Source of the DNA: Torymus aiolomorphi
Lineage: Eukaryota; Arthropoda; Insecta; Hymenoptera; Torymidae
Assembly: GCA_036365515.1 (NCBI GenBank)
Contig: CM070873.1
Coordinates: 26,766,085 to 26,830,084, forward strand
Direction of reading: 5' to 3'
Length of the DNA stretch: 64,000 bases
Shown here: in pieces, positions 12,507 through 22,880 of the stretch
Layout: every line of letters begins with the position of its first letter
Position numbering within the stretch: the first letter of the stretch is position 1
Notes under the pieces: generated by a model
Seen by the model: the letters and a program-made list of their open reading frames with translations, nothing else
The model's database searches: none
What the model was told of the DNA's origin: nothing
Position numbers and translations under genes: made by a program

Positions 12507-15500
12507 TCACGAAATGTAGCCCCAATCTCTTTTTATTACATCAGCCAATTTCTCTGCGATAGCTACAATCGGTATATTTGGATGTGCTGTTAGTATTTCT
12601 GGAATGATTGATGCATCAACAACTCTCAGACTACTGATACCGATGACCTAAAATATACAAAAAAATGTTTTTTTTTAATTAAAGGAACATTAAAATAATT
12701 TAGTTCATTGTGTACATATAAAAGTAGTATGAAATAAAAGCAAAGTATCAATATACTATCAATAATAAAGATGAACTTCTTCTTAAAGTTAATCAATTGA
12801 TATTCATTTATCTGTAAATTATCAATTATTATTATTTTGTTTCCTCCTAGAGGAAGCTTTGTGATAGTAATTTTTAAGTGGTTGTGAAAAATGTCTGTAT
12901 GGATGTGTGTAAGCGTGTGCGCGTGCGTGCGTGTGGAGGGGGGGGGGTGCGCGCGTGCGTCTGGATCTCAGCTTCTACTCGGTTGATTTTAACTGGACAG
13001 GTCTCATTTTTTTGTTTTTGTTTTTTTTGTGTGATTGCGGGTCACAAATCTATTTTTTGATTAGGCTGATGCGTTTTTGTTCTATTTCTAATTTTCAATT
13101 TTTTCAAAATTTATTTTTGCTTTTTTTAATGATAGTTTTGAGATATTTTAATCGGATGCGTAGCATTCGAAAGAAAATTAAAATACCCATATTTTATAAA
13201 AAAAAAATTTTCTAGCTATCACGGTTCTTTTGTTATTAACAAAAACGTAAAAATTGAAAAATGAAAAAATGAGTTTTGTACGTCCAACGATTACGGGAGT
13301 AAAATTGACTTAATCGCTTCAAAATTCCTTGTAGAGGTAGATTTACGATAGCTCTCGATCGAGATCTGTGGGCAAAATGATTGGTCCATAAATTTCAGAG
13401 ATATTTGAGGTAAAATTTTTTTAACCTTTTTTCAAATCGTAATTTCTCGAGAACGGCTCTATTTATCATGTATCAGCTTCACATTTATAGACAATTTTGA
13501 TATGTGATATAGATAATATATGTGCTAATTTTCATTAAGATCGAACAATTACTTTTTGAGATATTTGATATTGAAAATTTTCTTATTTCACAAAGTCAAT
13601 TTTTTTGTCGCATGATAACTAGTGAACAAAATTGGTTTAATCACAATTGTAATTTTGTGGAAATGTAAAGTTCGTATATTTATCGTACAAGTCCTTTAGG
13701 TAAAAGACTCGTCTATTTAAGGATAACATTTTTTTACGGTTTTTTTCGAAATCGTGATTTTGAAAAATCACGCTTCATATCCCACATAGCACCTTACGTT
13801 TCCGAATCGTTTTTGAAACGTTTCTTTAGGAACCTAGAAACGTTTCCCTAAAAATATAGAAACGTAACAGAAACGTTTTAGAAACGTAGAAATGTCCTAG
13901 ATCTGAAAAAATTTGGATAAAAATCGTAAACGTGTTTAAATCGTCTCAGAAACGTTTCTGAAACAGAACTCAAACGTTTGTACATAGTTTTGGAAACGTC
14001 TCTGAAACGTATATAATCGATTTGACAAAAAACTTACTGGACAATTATTCATGCTCCAGATTCGTCTAAAAATGTTTCCAAAACTAATTTGAAACGTTTC
14101 AGAAAAGTTTCAAAAAAGTTTCTGAAACGTTTCTAAAACATAGCACGAAACGTTTGAGAAATGTTTCTACAACAAAATTAAAATAATTTACATTGTCAGT
14201 TATTAACACTGATATTACTTCAAACAGTATTCAGTACGCTTTGCTAGAGTAGACGTTCCTTATATATCCTGGAAATGTCTTTTCTTTTATGGACTGAACT
14301 ACGCCATCTATCGGCAGGTCGGATATCGAATACTTTACAATCTTAATGTTTTGTATATGGTTCACAAACGTGTCTAAGACGTTCTTACAACGTAACCTTG
14401 CACTTCTGAAACGGAATAGAAACGTTTCCGACTCAATCAGAAACGTCGCTGAAACGAATCTGGAACATGAATAATTGTCCAGTTTCAGAGACGTTTCCAA
14501 AACTTTGTACAAACGTTTGAGTTCTGTTTCAGAAACGTTTCTGAGACGATTTAAACACGTTTACGATTTTTATCAAAATTTTTACAGATTTAGGACATTT
14601 CTACATTTCTGAAACGTTTCTGTTACGTTTCTATATTTTTAGGGAAACGTTTCTAGGTTTCTAAAGAAACGTTTCAAAAACGTTTCCAAAACGTAACGTG
14701 CTATGTGGGGTATCAGCTTGAAATTTATAGACTAAGGTAAAGGAGGTAGTACTGGGACAAAACCTATTTTGGGACCAGAAGTGGGACAGCAGTAAAAAAC
14801 TACGATGAACGGTTAAGGTGATAAAAGCATTACTTCATTAGTATTCTTTATGATGTTAGCTACGAAGTCACTTCATTATTGTGTTGATTTACTTCTTAAA
14901 CTAATGCATAACAAGATTCAAACTTTTTGAGGTTATGTTTGAGCTGTACACATAGCAAAAACTTTATCCCACTACAGGTACCTCTTAATTCCCATATCGT
15001 AGTAGTAGGACATGTTTAAAAAGTATTGTCCCACTACTGCGTCAAATGGGCGTCCCACTACCAGTCATAAATAAGTTACCGTGTCCCACTACACTAGTCG
15101 ATAGTTATTTTCTTTTAATGAGATTCTTTTAATACACCAACAACGGAAGAAAGCATCTTTTTTTCTTAAAATAAACCTTGAGACACGAGCTACCTGCTGA
15201 GGTAATTAGTTTTTATGTATTGTGCTTAGTTTTGGCAATAGAAAAGATTATAAAAAAAGTATGGTCAAAACTGTTCCACTACTGCCTACTTTATCTTATT
15301 TTGTATGAGATATTTATAGACTATTTTGTTTGCGATGTAGGTAATATCTGTGTGAAATTTGATCAAGATCATATGATTCCTTTTTAAGATATTTGATATT
15401 TAAAATTATGGTATTTCTAAAGTAAATGTATTAATTTCCTTGAAATTTTGTAGAGATATAGAGTTTTTATATTATTTATTATACGAGCTCTTATGGTAAA

Positions 15501-18323
15501 AGAATTCGTTTATGTATTTCAGAGATATTTGAGGTTAAAACTGTTTTAGTCCTTTTTCAAATCATAATTTTTTGGGAACTGCTTTATGTATAAACATGAA
15601 ATTTATAGACAATTTTGTGGATGGTATAGGCAATACAGGGTACGTGGCCGTATTAGTGTGCTCTTAAAGCAGACGACAGTCCGTATTAGTGACACTTTTT
15701 AACTAACGATTATTAACAAATAATACATCCAATCGAGTAATTTATGGGATAAATAGTCTTTTTATTGTTTCTTGTAATAGCCATTTATTATTTTTAAGGT
15801 TAGAACCTTTTTCTTACATCGGTAATTCCAAAAAGAGCACACTAATACGGACAGGGACACTACTAAGGACAAGTACCATATGTGTAAAATTTCACAAAGA
15901 AAATATAATTTGAAGTAAAGGTTATTTAGGAATTTTAAAAGGTTTTGATGATAATATTACAATCTATTATTTTATTTATTTTTCACACATAATTTAAATA
16001 ATAAATCAGAACTATTATTTTATTCATATTTCATACATAATTTAAAAATTCATACTTTTTAATCTTCACAAATGAATTTAATTATAATTATGTCATAAAT
16101 TGTTGAAAAAATTATAAATTTTGTTATTAAAAATTAATTAAAGGAATCAGCAAATTAAGTTTGAAGAAGCAACGGGCCAATGAATTGGCAGCGGTTTTTT
16201 AGATACTTTAATTTGGCAAACCTCATTAATGAATTGCAAGAAAATTTTTTATCCTGAAATGATATGCGTACTGCAAGTGTTTAAATTAATTAATTTTAGA
16301 GATATAGTATTATATTTAACATGTTTTTCATCTGTGCAATAATTAATGTAACTTGTTGAACCATTCTATACGTAATAAATGTTTTCTTCGTCAATGACAA
16401 ATTAAATATTTTGAAAAAATAAGTCGTTTAAGTTCTTTCCAAGCCTATTATATACTTTATATATATACTTTATAGAATAAAAAGAAATGTATCAATATGC
16501 ATGTATATGCGCATAAAGTAATCGAATTTATAATTTTATGTTATCGCTCATGAAATGTAAATGTAAGTGTAACTTACTTGAGACTTGGAGTTTACGACTG
16601 TCGAGTTGTCATTTCCTTGACCCATCTTACATGTTCCACATATATGATAAAGTGAAGTAGAGTATGTTCTGATAGCACATTCCCAATACTCATTTGAATC
16701 ATATTTATAACTTTCACATGGTAAAGAAACATCAATCATTTGTGGGCTATATTTTTCAAATGCTTTAGCTTTACTTAATTTGATTGTCATTCGTATTCCC
16801 TCAATCAATATTCTAATGTCATGTGAATCGTCTAAGTAGTTAGGATAGAATTTTGGCTTATCATTTGGATTATTACTTCGCAATAACAGTTTTCCTCGAC
16901 TTTTGGGATTCGTTATCATAGGCCAGATGGTGAAGAAGCTATTATTTGATTGATCATATTGAAGTTTTTTCTGATAATCTTTCGACAATCCCAACACTTT
17001 AGAAAATGCTGGATCTACAATTCCTGGTACACCTCCGAAAATAAATTCTACATCTGGTTGTGTACTTACTTTGTTGGGATCATCAACAGCAAAGTAACCT
17101 AATGCACCAAAACCGAAAGTTGCTAAAGAACCCGTTCTGTTCGTAACATAATTTCTAATGTCAGGATTCCTTGGGTCCAATAAATTTAAACCAGAGTCTA
17201 ACGATGTGTTAAGTTTGAAACTTAAACCTAAATAAGCGACATGATCCATTAAATTTTCACCTACAGGAGCATTTTTTATAATATCGATGCCTAAATCACG
17301 TAAATGTTGCTCTGGCCCGATTCCAGAGAGCATCAAAAGTTGTGCAGAACCAATTGCACCAGCACTTAAAATAATTTCTTTTTTAGCTTTCACTGTAAAG
17401 ATCTTTTGATCCTTTAAAAATTGTAATCCGTAAGCCGACATTGTCTTATCTGTAAGTATTTTCTGCGCAGTGCTACATCTGGATAAAAATAGGTTTCTTC
17501 TACTTTTGATTGCATGTAAGTATGCCCTGTTAGTACTCCATCTCTCACCATTTAAAATATTTGACTGTAAATATGCAAACCCCATTTCGTCGTCATCATT
17601 ATAATTAATTATGGGATAACTCAGTTCTTGACTAGCCTCGATAAAGCATTGATCAAGTTTTGTGCTCTGTGGAGCTGTAATAGGAATAGGACCATTTTTG
17701 CCATGAAGTTCACTTTTTACTGGCATGCCTTCGACCAGGTAATTCTCCAATTTCTTAAAATATTTTAACATTTCTTCGAAGGACCAAGAATCATCGCCAG
17801 TTATATTTGCCCATTTATTGAAGTCGTTTTTGTTGCCTCTCGTGGCAACCATAAAATTAAGAACGCTTGACCCTCCCATCATTTTCCCTCTAGGCCATAA
17901 ACACCTATGACCTTCCATGCCTAGACAATATTTATCGGAAGGCTCAGTTTCGTATGCCCAATTAATTTTCTCAATAAATTGCAAAAGCGGAGCCATTCTG
18001 GGAATGTCCATGATTGGATATTCTTTGATTCCTGCTTCGATTAAGAGGACCGTAACATCTCTGATTTCACTAAGTCGAGCAGCTAGAGTCACACCCGCAG
18101 TTCCGGCTCCAATGATAATAAAGTCATACTCACTTTGATTTTTTGGAGTTATATCAATAAGTTCATCTTCGTAAATTGGTAAACCATCGGAAAATTCTAA
18201 TTTACCGTGAATTAAATTAGCTATATTTTGTCGTAATGATTCTTCCGTTCCCATATAAACACATAAACAGCTATTTATTGTTATAATAAGATAAAAGAAT
18301 ACTAACGGCATCCAACGTGACAT
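12507..18323 (-). CDS. secreted GMC oxidoreductase, glucose dehydrogenase (FAD, quinone)-like, two exons
   Basis: FAD-dependent glucose-methanol-choline oxidoreductase, joined from exons 18323-16578 and 12647-12507 (628 residues). The ATG at 18323 has an AAAA context and opens a hydrophobic signal peptide (about residues 1-22), so the enzyme should be secreted. The dinucleotide-binding motif GAGTAG is at 72-77, GMC signature 1 (GKMMGGSSVLNF) at 146-157, a variant signature 2 ending LSGIG at 322-336, and GENLMDH at 355-361. The likely catalytic His is 560 in YHICGTCKMG. The first exon ends CAA|GTAAGT. The second starts after TTTTAG, supplies VIGISSLRVVDASIIP and the AHPN...AIAEK segment, and ends at TGA. 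Both junctions are phase 0. The length is normal and there are no breaks. The substrate cannot be told; insect relatives act on glucose, in cuticle or in ecdysone metabolism. The 3.9-kb intron is full of nested transposons. Confidence 0.92.
13781..14709. mobile_element. ~930-bp palindromic element rich in AAACGTTTC
   Basis: Terminal inverted repeats CCCACATAGCACCTTACGTT and AACGTAACGTGCTATGTGGG. The arms are filled with more than twenty AACGTTTC / GAAACGTTT motifs and are mutual inverted copies. The non-palindromic middle, about 14160-14360, has no recognisable gene. It interrupts a family A repeat between CGCTTCATAT and TATCAGCTTG. A non-autonomous foldback-type element is the best description. 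Confidence 0.8.
14733..15298. mobile_element. 566-bp MITE with TCCCACTAC repeats, TA-flanked
   Basis: Ends read TAAGGTAAAGGAGGTAGTAC and GTACTGCC-like ...CTACTTTATCTTA, imperfect inverted repeats of about 27 bp beginning in TA. Inside, GGGAC and TCCCACTAC motifs recur at least six times in both orientations. It lies 23 bp from the preceding palindrome in the same family A copy, so two independent insertions hit one target. Open frames inside are chance. Confidence 0.7.
15638..15878. mobile_element. inverted-repeat element, GGGTAC termini
   Basis: CGTATTAGTGTGCTCTT near 15649 pairs with AAGAGCACACTAATACGG near 15833, and the ends are GGGTAC and GTACC. Part of the same element (GGGTACTTGTC...) reappears on the opposite strand near 40046-40150, again beside a family D repeat, so it may belong to a composite element. 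Confidence 0.6.
15885..16210 (+). repeat. dispersed family D repeat, intact copy
   Basis: From TTTCACAAAGAAAATATAAT to ATTGGCAGCGGTTTTTT. It matches 39725-40040 in reverse and the two halves flanking the MITE at 6911-7114. A fragment of the same terminus also lies at 12380-12425 in the 3' region of the GMC gene. Non-coding. Confidence 0.75.
16211..16547. other. intronic DNA without recognised features
   Basis: AT-rich remainder of the GMC intron next to the first exon's donor site. It includes a short TATATAC-rich stretch near 16450 and nothing else I can name. Confidence 0.5.
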
Positions 18324-18409
18324 TTTTTATACGTTTTTAGTCTCTCACCACATTCACAGTACGAATTTACTCGACAATAAGTAAGCTTGAATTGTCTTCT
18401 TTTACAACA

Positions 18410-18415
18410 TTTATA
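18410..18415 (-). promoter_or_regulatory. candidate TATA box of the GMC gene
   Basis: TATAAA on the minus strand within AGTATAAATG, 87 nt before the GMC start codon. A start site about 30 nt downstream would leave a 5' UTR of about 55-60 nt. The position is sensible, but the motif is short and the DNA AT-rich. Confidence 0.4.
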
Positions 18416-18416
18416 C

Positions 18417-19074
18417 TATCGTCCCTTCACAAAATATTGGACTCAAATATGAAGAGGGAGTCTCCACCACCGCATGTCTCGCGAAGGATAAACCAAACAT
18501 ACTGATATGATATGTATTAATTACCATATCTTAAAACACTTGATAAAGACCTTTTCTTACATTTCTCTCTTCTACAAATTGTGGTAGTGAAGTATATATT
18601 TACGAAGTTTCAGTTTAATAATTTATGAATGATATATTATTTCCAAAAATATATGAGTATATTCTGTAAAAAATTGTTAAGCATAGACAAGGTAAAAAAA
18701 AGTATGTCCATTATAAAATCGTAATTTACGCATCTAAGGAGGAAAAAACTTGGATGTGGGCTGGACGATTTTTCTCCCGTGGTGAAAAATTAAGCCTCTA
18801 TAATACTGCATTCTATCAAATATATAACTCAATCTTACAAGATGTATAAAATCAAAATATCTGATCAAGTAATTTTGTTCCTTTACTCATTAGCGGAGCC
18901 CAATAATCCGAATATTTAATATTTAATTAAAAGTCCAAAACGGTGAAGGATTCATATAAAGACGCTTTGAAATAAATCGAGCGAACTGGGGGGAGGGGGA
19001 GGCGACTAATGGAAAAAAGAAAGAAGAAAAAAATGAAAACTAACGAACGAAAGAAGAAGCACTTCATCTTGCAT
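18417..19074. other. upstream intergenic region of the GMC gene, nothing recognised
   Basis: No open frame, repeat match or RNA is evident. A purine-rich stretch (GGGGGGAGGGGGAGG, AAAGAAAGAAGAAAAAAA) lies at about 18989-19035 just before the retrotransposon fragment. Confidence 0.45.
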
Positions 19075-20142
19075 TAAAAACTTATATGCAAAAGTCACAT
19101 TGAGGATCTTAAAGCCAAATGCAATGAAAAAATCAAGCTACTAAAGATCCTAGCCGCAAAAAACTGGGGAGCAGATCAAAAAATCTTACTAAATGCCTTT
19201 AAATCATTCATTCTACCAAAATTAGACCACGGTTCAATAATATTCAGCACATCAAAGTCACAAAAAATACAAAATAAAAGTCTAAAAATAGCAACCGGAG
19301 CTTACTATACAAGCCCTACAAACAGCATTCTAGCGGAGACCCATATGATCCCGCTAAACTACAGAAGACAGAAGCTACTACTAAATTACGCTCATAAAAT
19401 AGCAAAAAATCCAGATAGTCCACTACAAGACATAATTTTTCCGAAACATAGAAAACAAAATTATGAAAAAGTAAAAAACACACATAAACCCCTCAGCATA
19501 CAAATAATAGAATGTCTAAAAGAATTAAACATACCAATAAACAACATCCAAGCAGAAGATTTTAAAAATATCACAAATAAACAATTAATAGAAACATGGA
19601 ATGATGAATGGACCAAAACAACGAAAACAGCGATTCGGTTAGTAAGAGAGACAATATTCGAAAAAACCCCAATTAATAATAGGAAAAGAAGAGAACAAAT
19701 AGCAATAACGCACCTAAGGATTGGACACACTAAACTCACACACGCACACATCATAAATAAAACCGAACTAGAAACCTGCAGCTCATGCAGCGTTACTCAA
19801 TCCGTCACACACACATACTACACGAATGCAAACTATACGAAGGTACAAGAAAAAACATGAAAATACCCAAAAATAGCCGAACATGCTTAACAGAAAATGA
19901 ACACATTACAAACCTCATAGCCTTCCTTCAAGAGACAAAACTAATACATAAACTGTAAAATGTGGAAAATTACACTGTAACCATATATTTTTTTTTCTAT
20001 ATATATTGATTTTTTATACTTAACAAACATGTAAATATTGTATATAATAATATTGCAAAACTATGTAAATGAAATTGTAGTAGTCGCTAATAACAATTAG
20101 TTGATCCGACTATAAATAAAGGAAAGAAAAAAGAAAAAAAAA
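19075..20142 (+). mobile_element. 5'-truncated jockey-type non-LTR retrotransposon
   Basis: The 3' kilobase of a LINE. From 19096 one frame reads the segment after the reverse transcriptase core, with KILAAKNWGAD, ILPKLDHGSIIFSTS and SILAETHMIPL, as in jockey-clade ORF2 C-termini. The Cys-containing end region includes THLRIGHTKLTHAHI and CSSCS. The frame is lost near 19805-19812, where the repeat CACACACA appears to be expanded by 2 bp. The downstream frame continues with ECKLYEGTRKNMKIP to TAA at 19956-19958. A 3' UTR and an A-rich tail (about 20112-20142) follow. The polymerase palm and endonuclease are absent, so it is dead. Confidence 0.8.
19096..19958 (+). pseudogene. ORF2 C-terminal fragment of non-LTR retrotransposon, frameshifted
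   Basis: Two overlapping frames encode successive parts of a jockey-like ORF2 C-terminus. The first is open to the TGA at 19858-19860; the authentic continuation shifts frame at a CA dinucleotide run near 19805 and ends at 19958. No start codon belongs to it, since the left end is a truncation point near 19075. No function is expected. Confidence 0.75.
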
Positions 20143-21098
20143 CTGTGCACCACGCGGCACGGTACGATGGTAGTCGTTTAATCTGGCCTCTCTCGGTTAA
20201 AGAGACGTAACAAATAATCGATGGCCCTCGACGCGACTCGTTGGCTGCTTCTGGACATCATCCGTCTAATTTATTAAGGCAGAGGCAGAGGCTATACGAG
20301 GTAAAGCCACTGCTGCTTCCTTTTGCCGCATGCACTACGCAGCTCAATTCCAAGTTCACTATCTAAAGATGTAATTCGCAACGGCGGAGTTCTCCCCCCC
20401 TCTCTCTCTCTCACTCACTCTTACCGTCTCATCGAGCTCTATGTTTTGTTCTTTCTGTCTCTCTGTGGTATTCTGTGTGTGCTTATAAAGAGCTACTTGC
20501 TTCGATAAAGAAATATCCAGAGCGCGAGTTGCTGCATCTGGTGTGATAGTAAGAGGAAAAAAGCTCAGACTTGCATTGAATATATTAATTGATTGAATAT
20601 TGCATCAATACCTTATTAGATTTTATTTTAAACCAGCAGCAAACAGGGCAAGTTTTTTCTAAATGATAAATGGCAACTTTGTATATATTAGCGATCTACA
20701 CAAAATTCTAAATCGAATTTTTTCGAGATTGATAGATGTATTTACTATGTTCACCTATTATACAAATATAATTAGATGAATATTACGTAATAATGATCGA
20801 TGATCCGAAACAAACTGATTCTTTTCCACCAGTGTTATTGTTTCATTAAAATTCAGACGTATATATTTGAATAAACACATGCGTTTTAGGTATTCAGTCT
20901 TCATTGCGTATAATTTATTTCTGGCCTCATTTCATCCTCTCCATTATCCACATTACCGGCTCATCTCCATACCATCTGTTCTGCCCATCCAGTCTTTTCG
21001 TCGCATGCATCATCCGTACCGACGATATAGCGTGGGTTCCGATCATGTGATATCGCTCTCTATGCAAACTACCCTGTTCGAAATCGCCCATTTTTCAC
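20143..21098. other. no recognised gene
   Basis: The first 200 bp are GC-richer (GGCACGGTACGATGG, AGGCAGAGGCAGAGGC) and could be regulatory or an exon end; CTCTCTCTCTCACTCAC lies near 20400. Open frames are below 100 codons and unlike any family I know. Confidence 0.4.
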
Positions 21099-21205
21099 CC
21101 ATTTGTAAAACGATTTTTCTCCCATTTTCTAGCCATTTAATGGCGAGTTGACTGAAATCGCTAGAAAATGTCTAGAAAATGGGAGAAAACTCGTTTCACA
21201 AATGG
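21099..21205. repeat. short inverted repeat
   Basis: CCATTTGTAAAACGATTTTT and CTCCCATTTTCTAG (21099-21133) pair with CTAGAAAATGGGAG and CGTTTCACAAATGG (21171-21205) across a ~38-bp loop. No target duplication is evident. A small MITE remnant or a hairpin. Confidence 0.6.
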
Positions 21206-21315
21206 AGATGATTACTACCTGGGTAAGGAAAAAAATGACTCGCCTTATCCATACTTGTAAAATACACACATATATTGATACGCACATACGTATGTGCCTA
21301 TACGTGCGCACGTGC

Positions 21316-21360
21316 GTATGTGTGTGTGTGTGTGTGTGGGTGTGTGTGGGTGTGTGTGAG
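21316..21360. repeat. (GT)n-rich microsatellite
   Basis: TGTGTGTG runs interrupted by GGG. Unlike other GT tracts in this window it is not adjacent to a family A head. Confidence 0.8.
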
Positions 21361-21689
21361 CGCCTTCGGCTCGGTGACATAACTATACATGTGTGCTGCG
21401 CACGTCACTGGTGCAGCTTTTATCGTTTTATGCGTGGGTGTGCACCACCAGCGCGCGCACATCGGTGCATACAAACAGACGAGAGGCGGGCTATGCTAAT
21501 ATGCGACATAGAGAGAAAGAGATATAGAGCTTTGCACTTAATTTATTCGTTTGTAAATGAGATTTACAGTGTATTGGAATAGCGCTTCGATGATGAGTCA
21601 AGATGTCTTCGTGACACAATGGAGTAATGATAACACAGGCCCACAAAAAAAAAATCTGTCGGTTCTGGGATGGAGACTATACTTTTCGG

Positions 21690-22650
21690 GCGTTAAGTCA
21701 ATTTTTACTCCCGCAATGGTTAGACATACCAAACTCATTTTTTTTCATTTTTCTATGTTTGCGTTTTTATTAATAACAAAAGAACCGTGATAGCTAGAAA
21801 AATAATTTTTTTTAGAAAATATATGTATTTAAATTCGCTTTCGAATGCCATCCATCCGATTCAGATACATAAAGCCGTTTTTGAGATATTTCAATTTGAA
21901 AAAAAGGTTAAAAAAATTTTAACCTCAAATATCTCAGAAATTTATGGACCGATCATGTAGCCCAAAGAACTTAGCCGAGATCTATCCAAAATCTACCTCT
22001 ATAAGAAATTACAAAGCGATTAATCCAAGTTTACTCCATAAAACGTGCAACATAGAGAACACATTTTATCAATTTTTTTATTTTTTTCTCAAAAACTAGC
22101 CACCAGAATGGATTAACATTTTCACAGATTATAGCAATTTATATTCTGCATTATCGTGAATTTTCTCCAAAAAATTGATCCTTTAGTTTAGGAGTTATTA
22201 GCTTTTTTAAAAAAAAACACGTTTTTGTTAATAACAAGAGAACCGTGATAGCTAGATAATTTTTTTTTTTTTAATTATAGGTTTTTTTATGCTCTTTCGA
22301 ATGCGACACATCCGATTCAAAAATTTAAATCCGATCATTAAAAAAAATCAAAAATAAATTTTTCTAAAATCAAAAAATTTGAAATAAAACAAAAACGAAT
22401 CAGTAAATCATGAAAAATTATTTTCTTCCCGAATTCGGAATAAAAAAACAAAAAAAAATGAGAACCTGATGGTTAAAATCGACCGCGTAGATCCGGAGAT
22501 AAAGCGGTATACATACATACATACACACACATCCATACAGACATTTTCTAAAATCATGTGAAACAAACTTATAACACCTCTAATGATGTTTATAGAGAGT
22601 TTTAACGAAGTTGAAAATTTTACTATTACAAAGCTTCCTCTAGGAGGAAG
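21690..22650 (-). repeat. dispersed family A repeat, minus strand
   Basis: Reading from 22650 downwards it has the head TTCCTCCTAGAGGAAGC, the CATACATACACACACA microsatellite equivalent, GCTATCACGGTTCTC, and the TCTCAGAAATTT-type block. It then re-enters the CTATCACGGTTCTTTTG segment at about 21790, so the distal part is an internal duplicate, as in the 31321 copy. No coding capacity. Confidence 0.75.
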
Positions 22651-22880
22651 CAAAAGAATGGATAAATCGTATTTTCCATGCTTATCGATGATTTTTAATG
22701 AAAACAATTTCTGATTTGGAACACACCCTTGCTTTTTCATAAAAATATTTTCACCGGATACCACTCACATATATTTGTAATAAACGTCGATATTGTAACA
22801 GTTACAATGATATTTAAATAAGCGGGTGTAGTGCAGCGAGAGTTAGCCGATAAACAGGTTAGATAGTGCTTTTCGTAGTT
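22651..22880. other. no recognised feature
   Basis: Short AT-rich spacer between the family A copy and the GATGACGG repeat block. Confidence 0.4.

Larger units (their letters stand above)
12841..15637 (+). repeat. dispersed family A repeat, full copy with nested insertions
   Basis: The copy begins with the near-palindrome TTCCTCCTAGAGGAAGC at 12841. It continues through a GT/GC microsatellite (12902-12960), CAGCTTCTACTCGGTTGA, GCTATCACGGTTCTTTTG, CCAACGATTACGGGAG and AATTTCAGAGATATTTGAGG. Homologous sequence resumes after 15298 and runs to about 15637. The gap is explained by two inserted elements (13781-14709 and 14733-15298). It lies in the GMC intron, antisense to that gene. No conserved protein. 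Confidence 0.8.

Noticed and set aside
12878..13215. Cys/Val/Arg-rich frames repeated near 31.4 kb and 41.2 kb
   Set aside because: They arise from the GT microsatellite and poly-T stretches of family A; frames differ between copies.
14231..14512. 93-codon minus-strand frame in the AAACGTTTC element
   Set aside because: Spans palindromic repeat sequence with no domain signature, and no second copy is available to show conservation.
17917..18138. 73-codon plus-strand frame inside the GMC exon
   Set aside because: Antisense shadow of a highly conserved coding exon.
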